A stretch of DNA of 19,410 nt from CAIZQW01 sp037133395 (lineage in GTDB: Bacteria > Verrucomicrobiota > Kiritimatiellia > RFP12 > UBA1067), in the NCBI GenBank assembly GCA_037133395.1, contig JBAXOG010000090.1, positions 1 through 19,410 of the forward strand, written 5' to 3'. Shown here in pieces: positions 1 through 7,105 of the stretch (within the stretch, counting starts at the first letter, position 1; each line of letters starts with the position of its first letter). The translations under genes and the position numbers were made by a program. The notes beneath the pieces are model-generated. The model saw only the letters and a program-made list of their open reading frames with translations. It did not search any database and had not been told where the DNA came from.

Positions 1-756
1 CTGTGGATCGGGCGCAATGGTATCTTTTATGATTTGGATGGAAAAGACTGGGATGCCACCATCATCAAGATTGTTGACAATTCCATCAGTTTGAAAGAGG
101 CCTTTTGGGATCCGTGGCACAAAATGGCGGGTATGGTTGGCGCTCAGGTGCGTAAGATATTAGCCGCTAAGCAAGATGCTAACCTCATCAATGCCGCAAA
201 GAAAATTGAGACGACTGCTGTCATGCCCTCGGAAGCTCCGAAGAAGGTAGAGGGCGCGGCCCTCGCCTCCTCGGCGGCGGCCATCGGCATCGCAGTCGGA
301 TTGGTTAGCACAGCCATTGCAGGTGTGGTGAGCGCTATCGCCGGCATGTCGTTCTGGAAGATTGTAATGGGGTTGATTGCCATCCTCCTGCTGATCTCTG
401 GACCCTCGATGATCCTGACCTGGTTCAAGTTGCGTGCCCGCAATGTGGCCCCGATTCTCAATGCCTGCGGATGGGCTGTGAATCGTAACTTGCGTCTCAC
501 GCTCAAGCTGGGAAGGATCTATACGACGGAGGGGGTACTTCCTCTTCATGCCGAGCGACAGTTGAAGGACCCATTTGCCGACGATAATACAGCGCGGAAC
601 AGGCTCATCGTATTGATCATCCTTGCCTTGTTGGTGGCGGTTCTCTGGTTTGCGGGTCTGCTGGACAGTGTGTTGCCCGGGTCGATGAAGAAGAATCGTG
701 CAGCCCCTCGGCCTCCAGTTGCCATTAAGGCTCCAGCCACACCTGTGGTCAAATGA
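1..756 (+). CDS. Membrane protein of unknown function (5'-truncated)
   Basis: The frame is open to the first base, giving 251 visible residues before the TGA; an internal TTG at 34 is unlikely to be the start, so the gene begins outside the window. The visible N-terminal part is soluble (motif WIGRNGIFYD near residues 2-11, then a KIVDN...EAFW stretch). An Ala/Gly-rich segment (about residues 95-118) and two clear hydrophobic helices follow (about 120-145 and 212-230). Between the helices lies a conserved-looking segment beginning SGPSMILTWFKLRARN and containing ILNACGWAVN; from memory, similar segments occur in uncharacterised bacterial membrane proteins. The tail is short, Pro/Lys-rich and basic. 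Two close-packed genes follow (gaps 42 and 27 bp), so it is probably the first visible gene of an operon with the channel-like protein and the M48 protease. Function unknown. Confidence 0.75.
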   Translation: MWIGRNGIFYDLDGKDWDATIIKIVDNSISLKEAFWDPWHKMAGMVGAQVRKILAAKQDANLINAAKKIETTAVMPSEAPKKVEGAALASSAAAIGIAVGLVSTAIAGVVSAIAGMSFWKIVMGLIAILLLISGPSMILTWFKLRARNVAPILNACGWAVNRNLRLTLKLGRIYTTEGVLPLHAERQLKDPFADDNTARNRLIVLIILALLVAVLWFAGLLDSVLPGSMKKNRAAPRPPVAIKAPATPVVK

Positions 757-798
757 TGTACAATCAGAAAACGTCTTGTTCGGCAGGGAAAACAAAGT

Positions 799-1146
799 AT
801 GTTTGAGCGCAAGTCAGAAAAATTAGTTCCGCTCCGAAAGTTTGTGAAGCGAATGGCGCTCTCCATTCTGTTGCTTCTGGTCGTCTTGTCAGTGGCGTTA
901 GGCTTCGGTGTGCTAGGATACCATGAATGGGCAGGTCTTTCATGGATCGATTCCCTCCTCAACGCCTCGATGATACTGACAGGCATGGGACCTATTGCCC
1001 CGATGAACTCGACTGTTGCTAAACTTTTTGCATCTGGCTATGCGTTGTTTAGCGGTGTCATTTTTTTGTCCTCAGTCGGACTTGTGCTTGCGCCGGTATT
1101 TCACCGCATCTTGCATAAGTTCCATCTCGATGATGAAAGCCATTAA
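799..1146 (+). CDS. Two-helix potassium-channel-like membrane protein
   Basis: This 115 aa protein has the layout of a single K+-channel pore unit: a basic N-terminus, TM1 (about residues 20-41), a short re-entrant helix (about 47-60), a loop LTGMGP (60-65), TM2 (about 77-100), and a His-rich basic tail (FHRILHKFHLDD). The loop sits where a selectivity filter would be, but the usual TVGYG is replaced by TGMGP, so potassium selectivity is not supported. From memory, short bacterial proteins with this arrangement exist and are uncharacterised. The ATG is preceded by AGGGAA about 9 bases upstream. The M48 protease starts 27 bp downstream, suggesting co-transcription. Function as a channel is inference from topology only. 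Confidence 0.8.
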   Translation: MFERKSEKLVPLRKFVKRMALSILLLLVVLSVALGFGVLGYHEWAGLSWIDSLLNASMILTGMGPIAPMNSTVAKLFASGYALFSGVIFLSSVGLVLAPVFHRILHKFHLDDESH

Positions 1147-1173
1147 TGTGTTTGATAGGGTGGGGGCGAGTGT

Positions 1174-3141
1174 ATGACTGATTTTTTTGAGCAACAAGAG
1201 CAGGCACGACAAGCAACCTTTCGGCTGGTTGTGCTTTATGTGCTCGGCGTGATAGGAACATGCGTGACGCTTCATGTGGGTCTTGCTGCTGCGCTTTCCT
1301 TTGCTTCATCTTCCTCGACTGACTCGACCGCTTTTAACAGGATGCCTTTTTGGGAACTTGCATTGAACCCCCTTTTTGCATTGTTTACGTTGGGAATCAC
1401 CTCGTTGATTATCGTGTTGGCATCCCTTTATAAAATGGCATCGCTTCGTGCAGGTGGTTCTGTTGTTGCGCAAGAAATGGGGGGACGTGAAGTTTTAAAC
1501 ACCACACAGGATATACTGGAACGACGCCTTCGGAACGTTGTAGAGGAGATGGCTATTGCTTCTGGAATTGCAATGCCGCGCGTCTTCGTTCTTGATAATG
1601 AAATGGGAATGAATGCGTTCGCTGCTGGCTTTTCTTCAAAGGACGCCGCGGTGGCGGTCACGCGTGGGTTATTGGAGATTGTTCAACGCGATGAATTACA
1701 GGCTGTTATCGGACATGAATTCAGTCATGTTCTAAATGGGGATATGCGATTGAACATCCGGCTGGTCGGCATCTTGTATGGCATTTTCGCCTTAGCGATT
1801 CTGGGTCGTGTACTGATGGAAATCGGGTTACGTTCCTCCTCCCGTTCCTCTTCGCGTAAAAATAATAGTTTAGTTGTGTTGGCTGTTGTGGGCATTGTTT
1901 GCTGGCTTGTTGGACAGATTGGATTCTTTTTTGGCAGGCTGATTCAGAGCAGCATCTCCCGACAGCGGGAGTTTCTTGCAGATGCGTCGGCTGTTCAATT
2001 TACACGCAATCCGCTGGGGTTGGGCAATGCGCTGAAACTGATTGGCGCTGCTGGAAGCCGCTTGGCCAGCCCAAATACATCAGAAGTTTCACACATGCTG
2101 TTTGCGTCTGGGATGGAATCGTTGTTTGCGACACATCCGCCTATCGTGAGTCGCATCCGGCGGCTCGACAAGCAGTTTGACGGAAACTTTGCCGAGGCAC
2201 GCCAGTTGCTAGACACACGTCAGGCAGCGTTTGCTGCAATGGCCTCTGGCGTGCAATCAACTGCGGAAGAGGGTAGCGCAGAGGCACTACACGGTCTTCA
2301 GCGGGTAGTGCCGGGTGCCGGCGTCCCAATTCCTGGATTAGATCAGGATGATGCTGAAATGGTGGGTTCGGCTTATGCTTTGGCATGGCTCCAGAATTCA
2401 GAACGCGCAGCTTTAGGTGATCCCCTTGAGGCAATCTCCTGTATATGTGGCGCGTTGTTATCGGAGGAAGAGGAATTGCGAGACCGGCAGATGGCACTGT
2501 TGCCATTCATGAACAATAATGAAGAAAGCCTTCGTCAAAAGGCAGAGGCTTGGCGACTTAATATGCGTTCGTGGTCTGTTTCGCAGCGTCGGAAGACTTG
2601 CGAATTAGCTGTGTCGGCATTACGCAATGAGTCGCACGGGCTTCGTACGAGACTTGCTGCTGCCATTGATGCGATTAGTGGCGCGGATGGTGTTATTGAA
2701 CCGTTAGAATTTGCAGTCGGTTGCATGATACGTCGTCGGCTTCTACCCGGCGATACGATTACTTATGCGCGTAGGCCTCCAATACCTCCACGTCAGATTA
2801 TTAATGAAATCATTGAGGTTCTATCGAGTATTGCGTTCTACGGCGTAAAAGAGGGTTCGAGTATACGTCCTGCGCTAGAGGCTGGCTTGAAACGGTTGTC
2901 ACCTTTTTTGGGTGTAGTACACGTGACGACCCTTAATCAGGCGATTGATGGACCTAAACTGGATCGTGCGCTTCGGCAAGTGGAATGCCTTGCACCGCTT
3001 ATGAAACGGGAGTTTATGCAAGCCTGTGAAGTCGTTATCCTGCAGGATGGTGAAATCAATGAGACCGAAGAGACCTTTCTCTTTGCCATAGCTGACGCCA
3101 TTGATGCGATGGGTTGGAATGCGACGTTCCGGATGAAATAA
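1174..3141 (+). CDS. M48-family membrane zinc metalloprotease with C-terminal TerB-like domain
   Basis: A 655 aa peptidase of the HtpX/Ste24 (M48) type, expected to cut membrane or misfolded proteins at the inner membrane. The N-terminus has two membrane helices (about residues 16-45 and 62-86). The catalytic HEFSH motif is at 181-185 and the third zinc ligand is the Glu of REFLADASAV (E266). Two further hydrophobic segments flank a Ser/Arg loop (about 196-217 and 232-255), and the ATHPPIVSRIRRL motif typical of the family ends the catalytic part near 331. The extra 320 residues are not part of ordinary HtpX (about 290 aa). The segments SGADGVIEPLEFAVG (502-516) and QDGEINETEETFLFAIAD (624-641) look like a TerB-type acidic helical domain. 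The start is the ATG after a G-rich ribosome site (GGGGGCGAG). The gene ends directly at a strong hairpin terminator. Confidence 0.92.
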   Translation: MTDFFEQQEQARQATFRLVVLYVLGVIGTCVTLHVGLAAALSFASSSSTDSTAFNRMPFWELALNPLFALFTLGITSLIIVLASLYKMASLRAGGSVVAQEMGGREVLNTTQDILERRLRNVVEEMAIASGIAMPRVFVLDNEMGMNAFAAGFSSKDAAVAVTRGLLEIVQRDELQAVIGHEFSHVLNGDMRLNIRLVGILYGIFALAILGRVLMEIGLRSSSRSSSRKNNSLVVLAVVGIVCWLVGQIGFFFGRLIQSSISRQREFLADASAVQFTRNPLGLGNALKLIGAAGSRLASPNTSEVSHMLFASGMESLFATHPPIVSRIRRLDKQFDGNFAEARQLLDTRQAAFAAMASGVQSTAEEGSAEALHGLQRVVPGAGVPIPGLDQDDAEMVGSAYALAWLQNSERAALGDPLEAISCICGALLSEEEELRDRQMALLPFMNNNEESLRQKAEAWRLNMRSWSVSQRRKTCELAVSALRNESHGLRTRLAAAIDAISGADGVIEPLEFAVGCMIRRRLLPGDTITYARRPPIPPRQIINEIIEVLSSIAFYGVKEGSSIRPALEAGLKRLSPFLGVVHVTTLNQAIDGPKLDRALRQVECLAPLMKREFMQACEVVILQDGEINETEETFLFAIADAIDAMGWNATFRMK

Positions 3142-3172
3142 AAAAAGAGCGTCGAAAGTGACGCTCTTTTTT
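3141..3172. terminator. Bidirectional intrinsic terminator between convergent genes
   Basis: The arms AAAAAAGAGCGTC and GACGCTCTTTTTT are perfectly complementary (13 bp) around the six-base loop GAAAGT. The A-run before and the T-run after mean that either strand gives a GC-containing stem followed by U residues. It begins at the last base of the M48 protease stop codon and lies 21 bp from the stop of the convergent gene, so it can terminate both. Confidence 0.93.
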
Positions 3173-3193
3173 ATTTTAGTTTGCTCGTGAAGA

Positions 3194-4987
3194 CTATTGA
3201 ACCGGATCCGTTGGTTGTTCCGCTTCAACAGTTGGAACTTCGCTCAACGCCTCGATCGTCGGCGCTTCATCTTGACACGGGGCTGGGTTTTCCAAAGGGG
3301 GTGTTGCTGCGCCCTGTGCTTCCGCAGGTGGTTCTTCCACAAGAACTGCTGCCGCAGGAATTACAGGAGTCGGAGCTACAATGGCAGCCTCTTTCGGCGC
3401 TGGTGGGCGTTGCCCGCCACCTCCCTGATACTGCTTTTCGCCCGGCAGATATTTGAAAGCGGGATACTCAGTCGGCGCGCTCAGGACATCATTGTAGAAC
3501 TCAATCAGATGTCCTTTTTCAAGCAACCATGCCAATTGTATGAGAATCTCTTTCTTTTTCGCTTCATCATTGCCTGAAAGATTGGTGATGAGTTCGATTT
3601 TGGTACAGGCAAGATGTTCATTCACATACATCAGTACATCGTGCAGAGCTTGCACCGTGTGCGCTGGATCCAGAGCGGAAGGTATTTTAAGCATGACAAA
3701 ATCAGGCCCCTTCACGTCGTTAACACGGAAGAGGTTAAGCTTGCGGTGGCGGAACGCGCCACGCAGAGCAAAAAAGAGCGATGCCGGGAATCGACGCTCG
3801 CGGTTAAGCGTGTCGCGGAGCATGGCGCCTAGAAGGCGGCTAGAAGTGTTCACGGCTATGGCTGCGGTGCAAACCAGATGTTTGACACTTGCGAGGTGAG
3901 CGGGAACAATTTCACGCGTAAAGACGAGTTCTGCCACTTCGCGGGAAAGGGGTGGAGCTTTCGGAAGGGGTTCAACCTGAACGTCGGCACCTTCAACAGG
4001 CGGATTGACCGGCACCGTTTCCGTTACAACGCCTTTACGGCGATAGACTTTCTTTTTTGTGCATTGCTGACGCCATTGTTCAATGACTTCGGGCTCGCGA
4101 ACGACTTCAATCCGCGCACGGTATGTTTCTTCGGACATGGCCGGATACTTTGTACGCAGAACTTCTTGAACTTTGGATGCAAAACTATGATGGTTAGGAG
4201 GCCCTAGAAGTTCGCCACTCAAGGAACAACGCGCCACACTATTAAAGACGCCACTTGGGGGTTCGCAATCCACCTCTTCAATTTCAAAAAAGTCATGAAT
4301 ATGGTGGTTTGTCAGATGTATCCGAACCTCTTCTTCTGTTAAAGCCGGAAATCCACAAACCTTACATTGGAACAATGGAACCTGCTGATCCTTTAAAGGC
4401 TCGATACGAATGAGGCAGGAATTAGGGTTGTCAAGGAAGAGCGACGCAATGTCACGCAATGGAAATGCACAATGGGAAGTCTGCACGCGACGGATAATGG
4501 CGCCCAATGCTTTCTGCTCGGGGAGGACACGTATTTCCAACGGAAGTGCGGGTTGCTGGAATTCCTGACGAAAAGGCCGTTCAAAGTGGGGTCGATTGTC
4601 TTCACGACGTGGTGGCCGCGAATCGTTCGCTGGGCGTGATGTACTAAAGTCAACAACTGCACCCCGTGATTCGGGACGCGACATATCCGGACGAGGACCC
4701 GGACTTTTACGGTCAGCGTCACGACGTGGTCGACGATCAGCACCGCCTTTGTTTTGTTCTGTATTGTCTCGACCGACAGGGCGGCCACGTGAGCCATCTC
4801 GCCTGCTCGTATCACGTCGAAACGAACCATCGCTCGAGGAATCGTCGAATTGACGTCCCTTAAACCGATCCATGGTGGCGTCCGGAGCATTGCGAGCCCA
4901 ACTCGGTGTTAAGTCGAAGCTCAAATCCAAAACAACATCTTTATCATCAGTATTCATCTTGACCACTTTCATCTTGACCACGTGCAT
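3194..4987 (-). CDS. Arg-rich, zinc-finger-containing conserved hypothetical protein
   Basis: This 597 aa protein has a mosaic build. A short conserved-looking N-terminus (LDLSFDLTPSWA, 20-31) is followed by a disordered Arg/Asp/Ser/Pro-rich region (about 40-140). A folded core includes a C2H2-like finger with C208 and C211, then H224 and H228 or H229. Next come a segment with SLSGELLGPPNHH (255-267) and a C-terminal alpha-rich region ending in AWLLEKGHLIEFYND (486-500). The tail from 520 is Gly/Pro/Ala/Glu-rich and acidic. I associate the SGELLGPPN segment and the N-terminal motif with a conserved Verrucomicrobia-type family of unknown function. The RGRPVGRD-like basic tract and the finger suggest nucleic-acid binding, which is inference. 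Start choice is uncertain: ATGs at 4987, 4972 and 4957 all lie in a short tandem repeat, and none has a clear Shine-Dalgarno site. Confidence 0.85.
   Translation of the reverse strand: MHVVKMKVVKMNTDDKDVVLDLSFDLTPSWARNAPDATMDRFKGRQFDDSSSDGSFRRDTSRRDGSRGRPVGRDNTEQNKGGADRRPRRDADRKSPGPRPDMSRPESRGAVVDFSTSRPANDSRPPRREDNRPHFERPFRQEFQQPALPLEIRVLPEQKALGAIIRRVQTSHCAFPLRDIASLFLDNPNSCLIRIEPLKDQQVPLFQCKVCGFPALTEEEVRIHLTNHHIHDFFEIEEVDCEPPSGVFNSVARCSLSGELLGPPNHHSFASKVQEVLRTKYPAMSEETYRARIEVVREPEVIEQWRQQCTKKKVYRRKGVVTETVPVNPPVEGADVQVEPLPKAPPLSREVAELVFTREIVPAHLASVKHLVCTAAIAVNTSSRLLGAMLRDTLNRERRFPASLFFALRGAFRHRKLNLFRVNDVKGPDFVMLKIPSALDPAHTVQALHDVLMYVNEHLACTKIELITNLSGNDEAKKKEILIQLAWLLEKGHLIEFYNDVLSAPTEYPAFKYLPGEKQYQGGGGQRPPAPKEAAIVAPTPVIPAAAVLVEEPPAEAQGAATPPLENPAPCQDEAPTIEALSEVPTVEAEQPTDPVQ
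4953..4981. repeat. 14-bp tandem duplication at the start of the zinc-finger gene
   Basis: TTCATCTTGACCAC occurs at 4953-4966 and again at 4968-4981, a 15-bp period. Because the period is a multiple of three, it duplicates five codons (VVKMK/VVKMN) and creates an additional in-frame ATG. Confidence 0.85.
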
Positions 4988-5006
4988 CTAATTGGGACGG
5001 GTAAAT

Positions 5007-5036
5007 ACTATATCGTGTGTTGCCCTGTTGGGTCAA
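5007..5036 (-). promoter_or_regulatory. Predicted sigma-70-type promoter for the zinc-finger gene
   Basis: On the minus strand TTGACC (5036-5031) and TATAGT (5012-5007) are separated by 18 bp. Transcription would start near position 5000, about 13 bases before the first possible ATG at 4987 and about 43 before the ATG at 4957. Confidence 0.55.
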
Positions 5037-5098
5037 TGAGAAATATGGTTTGTTTCTCCTTTTTTATTGAAAAAACATAAACAAGGGTATTCAACGGG

Positions 5099-5128
5099 TT
5101 GACTCTCGGGAAGGTCATCGTGTATCAT
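5099..5128 (+). promoter_or_regulatory. Predicted sigma-70-type promoter for ispG
   Basis: TTGACT (5099-5104) and TATCAT (5123-5128) are separated by 18 bp. Initiation would fall near 5134-5137, only a few bases before the ispG ATG at 5139. No Shine-Dalgarno motif is present, so the mRNA may be leaderless. The promoter is divergent from that of the zinc-finger gene. Confidence 0.5.
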
Positions 5129-5138
5129 TTCAAAACAT

Positions 5139-6212
5139 ATGCGAAAGATCACGAGGCAAATTCAAGTAGGGGATATTACCGTCGGTGGGGGTGCACCTGT
5201 TCGAGTGCAAACCATGGCAAATGCCCATCCGCATGATGAGGCAGCACTCCTTAAGCAGATTATCGAGGCTGCTGAACTCGGGTGCGACATTGTGAGGTTA
5301 ACGGTGCCCGACAGGCTGGCAGCAGATGTGTTTAAGCGTGTCCGTCAGCATGTGCCTGTTCCACTTGTTGCGGACATTCACTTTGACTATCGATTGGCTT
5401 TGGCTGCTTTAGAGGCGGGTGCGGATGGTTTGCGGATTAATCCAGGAAATATTGGGGGTGTCGATTGTATACGGGCAGTCGTTTCTGCCGCTCGTGTGCG
5501 TCACGTACCGATTCGGATTGGCGTCAACGGAGGTTCCCTTGAAAAAGATATTCTGAAGAAGCATGGTTCCGCAACAGCGGAGGCGCTTGTTGAAAGTGCA
5601 TTACGTCATGTTGCATTACTGGAAGCGGAAGACTATCGAGAAATAAAGATTTCGGTTAAAGCGTCCGATGTTATACGTACGCTTGCTGCTTATCGGCTTT
5701 TGTCGAGTCAAACCGATTATCCGCTGCATCTCGGAGTGACGGAAGCAGGCACGTTTATTCCGGGAACTGTCCGTTCCTGTGTTGCAATGGGTGCACTTTT
5801 ACTCGAAGGTATAGGGGATACGATTCGTGTGTCGTTGACAGATACTCCAGCAAAGGAAGTACGCGTGGGGGTTGAATTATTGCGTAGCATTGGCTTGCGT
5901 GCGCCTGGCGCAGCTGTCACGTCTTGTCCGACCTGTGGGCGTACACGTGTGGATGTTGCAGGCATCGCTACACAGGTGGAAGAACGGTTGGAAGTTTTTT
6001 ATCGTGAATATCCAGAGGCATTTCGTCCGCATGTAGCGGTGATGGGATGTGTTGTCAATGGACCTGGAGAGGCAAAAGGTGCTGATATTGCGGTCGCAGG
6101 GGGAGAGGGTGAATGGGTTCTGTTTGTGCGTGGCGAACGCGTTGGCAAGATACCCGAGTCAGAAGCGATAGAGCGAATTGTTGAATTAGTCAAAAATTGG
6201 ACGTGCCAGTAA
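5139..6212 (+). CDS. ispG: 4-hydroxy-3-methylbut-2-en-1-yl diphosphate synthase (IspG)
   Basis: IspG (GcpE) is a cytoplasmic iron-sulfur enzyme of the MEP isoprenoid pathway, reducing methylerythritol cyclodiphosphate to HMBPP. The 357 aa protein shows the short two-domain bacterial form: an N-terminal TIM barrel with VQTMAN (23-28), VADIHFDYRLA (78-88), LRINPGNIG (98-106) and RIGVNGGSLE (126-135), then the cluster domain. Cluster ligands are visible as SCPTCGRT (C263, C266), MGCVVNGPGE (C304) and E311. There is no large insert as in plant, chlamydial or planctomycete long forms. The ATG at 5139 fits the family N-terminus. An exported hypothetical protein follows after 21 bp. Confidence 0.97.
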   Translation: MRKITRQIQVGDITVGGGAPVRVQTMANAHPHDEAALLKQIIEAAELGCDIVRLTVPDRLAADVFKRVRQHVPVPLVADIHFDYRLALAALEAGADGLRINPGNIGGVDCIRAVVSAARVRHVPIRIGVNGGSLEKDILKKHGSATAEALVESALRHVALLEAEDYREIKISVKASDVIRTLAAYRLLSSQTDYPLHLGVTEAGTFIPGTVRSCVAMGALLLEGIGDTIRVSLTDTPAKEVRVGVELLRSIGLRAPGAAVTSCPTCGRTRVDVAGIATQVEERLEVFYREYPEAFRPHVAVMGCVVNGPGEAKGADIAVAGGEGEWVLFVRGERVGKIPESEAIERIVELVKNWTCQ

Positions 6213-6233
6213 TAGTAAGGAAGGATTGAAAAC

Positions 6234-7076
6234 GTGATTCGGATTCATTTGATTGTAGTTGCGAGTATCGGGTGCTTATCGATTGTGCAGGCAGAGACGA
6301 AGCTGACACCCTTAAAAACAGGTGGTGGACGTTCCTTGGAGTCGATAAAGGCTAAGAAGGCGCCGCAAGTATCTTTGCCATCGTGGGGTCCGTCCCCAAA
6401 AGAAGAAACACCGCCTGCACCTGTGTTTAGTGGTTCCAAAAGCGGGTGGGGGATTGTCAATGAAGTGTGTGCCTATTATTCTCTTGAAGGACATAATATG
6501 GGCAAGTTGCCGGTTGGAACGATGTTGACCTATTCAGGTGTTAAGCAATCCACGAAAAGTTTTGTTTTGATTTCCAAAATTCAGCGTCAGGAGAAAACGT
6601 GGGAAGGACCGTTTCTCATTGAGGCATCGGATGTGGTGATCTATCGTGGCGAGTTGGAAAAGATGCCTGATAAATTGATGGGTGATTTAAAGGCCTATTA
6701 TGTGATCAAGGGACAGATTGCCGACCGCAAGGATCAAATAGAGGAAAAGACGCTATCTCTCAATCCACACTTCGATACGGCGAAACTTTGGCAACAACGC
6801 TATGCTGAGTCTATTGAAAAGGCAGGGAAGATGGAGGAGAAAGCCAATGTATTGACGGGATCGGCAAAAAGCAACATGCTGGATGCGTTGCGTTCGCTGA
6901 AATATGAGCAGACTCGCATTAAGACTCAGGCGGATAATGAAGCCATGAATTATAAGGCTTGGAAGGATCAGCACCCGATTAATCCAGCTCTCTTTAATAA
7001 CGATGCCGAACTTAAGGTATTGCAAACTCAGTTGAAAGAAGCCAAGGCGAAAATCAAAGACATGGGGGTTGAGTAA
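6234..7076 (+). CDS. Exported hypothetical protein with coiled-coil C-terminus
   Basis: The GTG start is chosen because it follows AAGGAAGG at a suitable distance and begins a signal peptide: basic MIR, hydrophobic IHLIVVASIGCLSI, and likely cleavage after VQA (residue 20). A linker rich in Lys, Pro and Ser runs to about residue 70. A beta-rich part (about 75-145) with ...GTMLTYSGV... and ...GPFLIEASDVVIY... could be an SH3-like fold. The last 130 residues are charged and helical (DRKDQIEEK, KLWQQRYAESIEKAGKMEEK, KVLQTQLKEAKAKIK), typical of coiled coil. It was not recognised as a named family. The location is probably periplasmic, perhaps envelope-associated. It sits 21 bp after ispG and 29 bp before the XylR-like regulator; a functional link to either is not evident. 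Confidence 0.8.
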   Translation: MIRIHLIVVASIGCLSIVQAETKLTPLKTGGGRSLESIKAKKAPQVSLPSWGPSPKEETPPAPVFSGSKSGWGIVNEVCAYYSLEGHNMGKLPVGTMLTYSGVKQSTKSFVLISKIQRQEKTWEGPFLIEASDVVIYRGELEKMPDKLMGDLKAYYVIKGQIADRKDQIEEKTLSLNPHFDTAKLWQQRYAESIEKAGKMEEKANVLTGSAKSNMLDALRSLKYEQTRIKTQADNEAMNYKAWKDQHPINPALFNNDAELKVLQTQLKEAKAKIKDMGVE

Positions 7077-7105
7077 CAAACATTTTTTTGCTTAATTTCG
7101 TACGT

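Noticed and set aside
160..795. Long minus-strand open frame opposite the first membrane protein gene
   Set aside because: It is antisense to a gene with clear membrane helices, its product is low-complexity and His/Arg/Gln-rich, and it shows no start signal or motif.
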